DNA of 64,000 nucleotides from NCBI GenBank assembly GCA_036374995.1, contig DASUSS010000143.1:24972-88971 (forward strand), in the 5' to 3' direction. Below the pieces are notes generated by a model that did not search any database, was not told the origin of the DNA, and saw nothing but the letters and a program-made list of their open reading frames with translations. Origin of the DNA: SH-MAG3 sp036374995. Lineage in GTDB: Bacteria > Gemmatimonadota > Gemmatimonadetes > Longimicrobiales > RSA9. Of this stretch, positions 63,132 to 64,000 are shown one piece after another. The translations under genes and the position numbers were made by a program. The stretch's first letter is position 1. Each line of letters begins with the position of its first letter.

Positions 63132-64000
63132 ATGCGCGCCATGAAGCAGATCCGCCTGCCCGACTGGCTCTATCGCCTCGCCGATCGCGTTCGCTGGCCG
63201 CTCGGGCCTCGCGAGACGCTGATCGCGGGAGTGGTCGCCCTGACGATCGGCATGCTGCTGTACCAGAACTGCGGCATCGCGGGGTGCCCGGACGTACGGC
63301 AGCTCCAGGCGTACCAGCCGAACGGCGCCCCCGTCCTGCTGGACCGCGAGGGCGATAAGTTCGCCGACCTGGCCCCTTATGAGCGCGTCGTCGTCGCGCT
63401 GGACAGTCTGCCGGAGTACGTGCCGCAGGCGTTCCTTGCCGTGGAGGATCGCCGTTTCTGGGACCACAACGGCGTGGACTGGGTGCGCGTGTTCGGCGCA
63501 GCGCTCGCGAACATCCGCGCACGGGGTGTGACACAGGGGTCGAGCACGATCCCGATGCAGCTCGCGCGGAACGTGTTCCCGCAGAAGCTGCCGGGCACGG
63601 AGCGCACGATGCAGCGGAAGTTCCAGGAGATGCGCGTTGCGCGGAAGATCGAGCGGCGCTTCGAGAAGCGCGAGATCCTGGAGATGTATCTCAACCACAT
63701 CTATTTCGGCGGCGGCGCGTACGGCGTCGAGGCGGCCGCGCGCCTGTATTTCGCCAAACCTGCGACGAAGCTGACGCTGGCGGAGACGGCGACGCTGGCT
63801 GCGCTGCCGAAGGCGCCGGCACACTATGACCCGCGGCGGCGCCCGGAGCGAAGCCTCGAGCGGCGCAATCTCGTTCTCACGCTGATGGAGCAGCAGGGCT
63901 TCATCGACTCGGAGGAGGCGGACGAAGCGCGTTCGGCGAAGCTCGCGGCACGGACGAGTCGGACGCGCGACCGATCCGGCGTCCCGCTCGGTGCGTATTT
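63132..64000 (+). CDS. class A penicillin-binding protein, N-terminal part (cut by window edge)
   Basis: Bifunctional peptidoglycan synthase; the visible 289 codons cover a short cytoplasmic tail, one membrane helix (about 31-46) and the GT51 glycosyltransferase domain. GT51 motifs are present in order: EDRRFWDHNGVD with catalytic Glu, VTQGSSTIPMQLARN (variant of GGSTITQQ), RKFQEMRVARKIERRFEKREILEMYLN and YFGGGAYGVEAAARLYF. The transpeptidase domain lies beyond the edge. The start is ATG 63132 or ATG 63141. It is PBP1A-like. Confidence 0.92.
   Translation, partial: MRAMKQIRLPDWLYRLADRVRWPLGPRETLIAGVVALTIGMLLYQNCGIAGCPDVRQLQAYQPNGAPVLLDREGDKFADLAPYERVVVALDSLPEYVPQAFLAVEDRRFWDHNGVDWVRVFGAALANIRARGVTQGSSTIPMQLARNVFPQKLPGTERTMQRKFQEMRVARKIERRFEKREILEMYLNHIYFGGGAYGVEAAARLYFAKPATKLTLAETATLAALPKAPAHYDPRRRPERSLERRNLVLTLMEQQGFIDSEEADEARSAKLAARTSRTRDRSGVPLGAY

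Overview
The window is GC-rich, densely coded DNA from a Gram-negative, diderm bacterium. Many genes overlap as ATGA and many start GTG or TTG. A type IV pilus secretin, lipoproteins, a penicillin-binding protein and a tripartite secreted peptidase with a likely outer-membrane barrel all point to a cell with two membranes. Several secreted M28, S9, M8 and PD40-repeat peptidases together with sigma-54 two-component systems suggest Gemmatimonadota or a relative. That placement is inference from gene content; no rRNA or other phylogenetic marker was analysed. I see no tRNA, rRNA, CRISPR, insertion sequence or phage genes.

Layout. 1-2600 (-): topA (cut by the edge), aroK, aroC. 2600-7700 (-): pilM-N-O-P-Q plus a small exported protein, with a good sigma-70-type promoter in front and a terminator hairpin behind. 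7721-13132 (-): two parallel four-gene minor-pilin cassettes (FimT/GspH, PilV, PilW, PilX types). 13370-16720 (-): a YCII/DGPF protein and an NtrC-type regulator with its kinase. 16781-17667 (-): two type IV pilins in tandem; the upstream one has a sigma-54-type -24/-12 element. 17787-30586 (-): one nine-gene, almost gap-free run, PilS-like kinase, PilR-like regulator, GT2, rfbD, GT-C, GT2, GT39, and two TMTC-like TPR glycosyltransferases. It reads as a pilus-regulation plus protein- or envelope-glycosylation operon ending just before the pilin gene.

30784-34754 (+): kaiB, kaiC and a PAS/GAF histidine kinase, a KaiA-less circadian-type module with intact KaiC catalytic and phosphorylation residues and an unusual (CTG or ATT) kaiB start. 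34823-37918 (+): large peptidase-MA/propeller/barrel protein with a strong terminator. 38196-42856 (-): Ycf46-type AAA ATPase, metallo-beta-lactamase-fold hydrolase, and a GAF kinase paralogous to the kai-linked one. Then rpsU (-), mpl (+), an S9 peptidase (+), a cls/EEP/M28 group (-), an AGCS symporter (+), a SulP transporter (-), DUF1906, metallophosphoesterase and glycine-zipper genes (-), a PhoU-like/Pit phosphate pair (+), an M8 leishmanolysin-like lipoprotein (+), an M28-like peptidase (+) and the start of a class A PBP (+).

Taken together, about 28 kb (2.6-30.6 kb) is pilus machinery, pilins, their regulators and a candidate glycosylation cassette. The KaiBC module begins immediately beside it, divergent from pilS. 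The most unusual items are the KaiBC-kinase operon, the PilSR-glycosyltransferase-pilin arrangement with sigma-54 elements, and the duplicated minor-pilin cassette.
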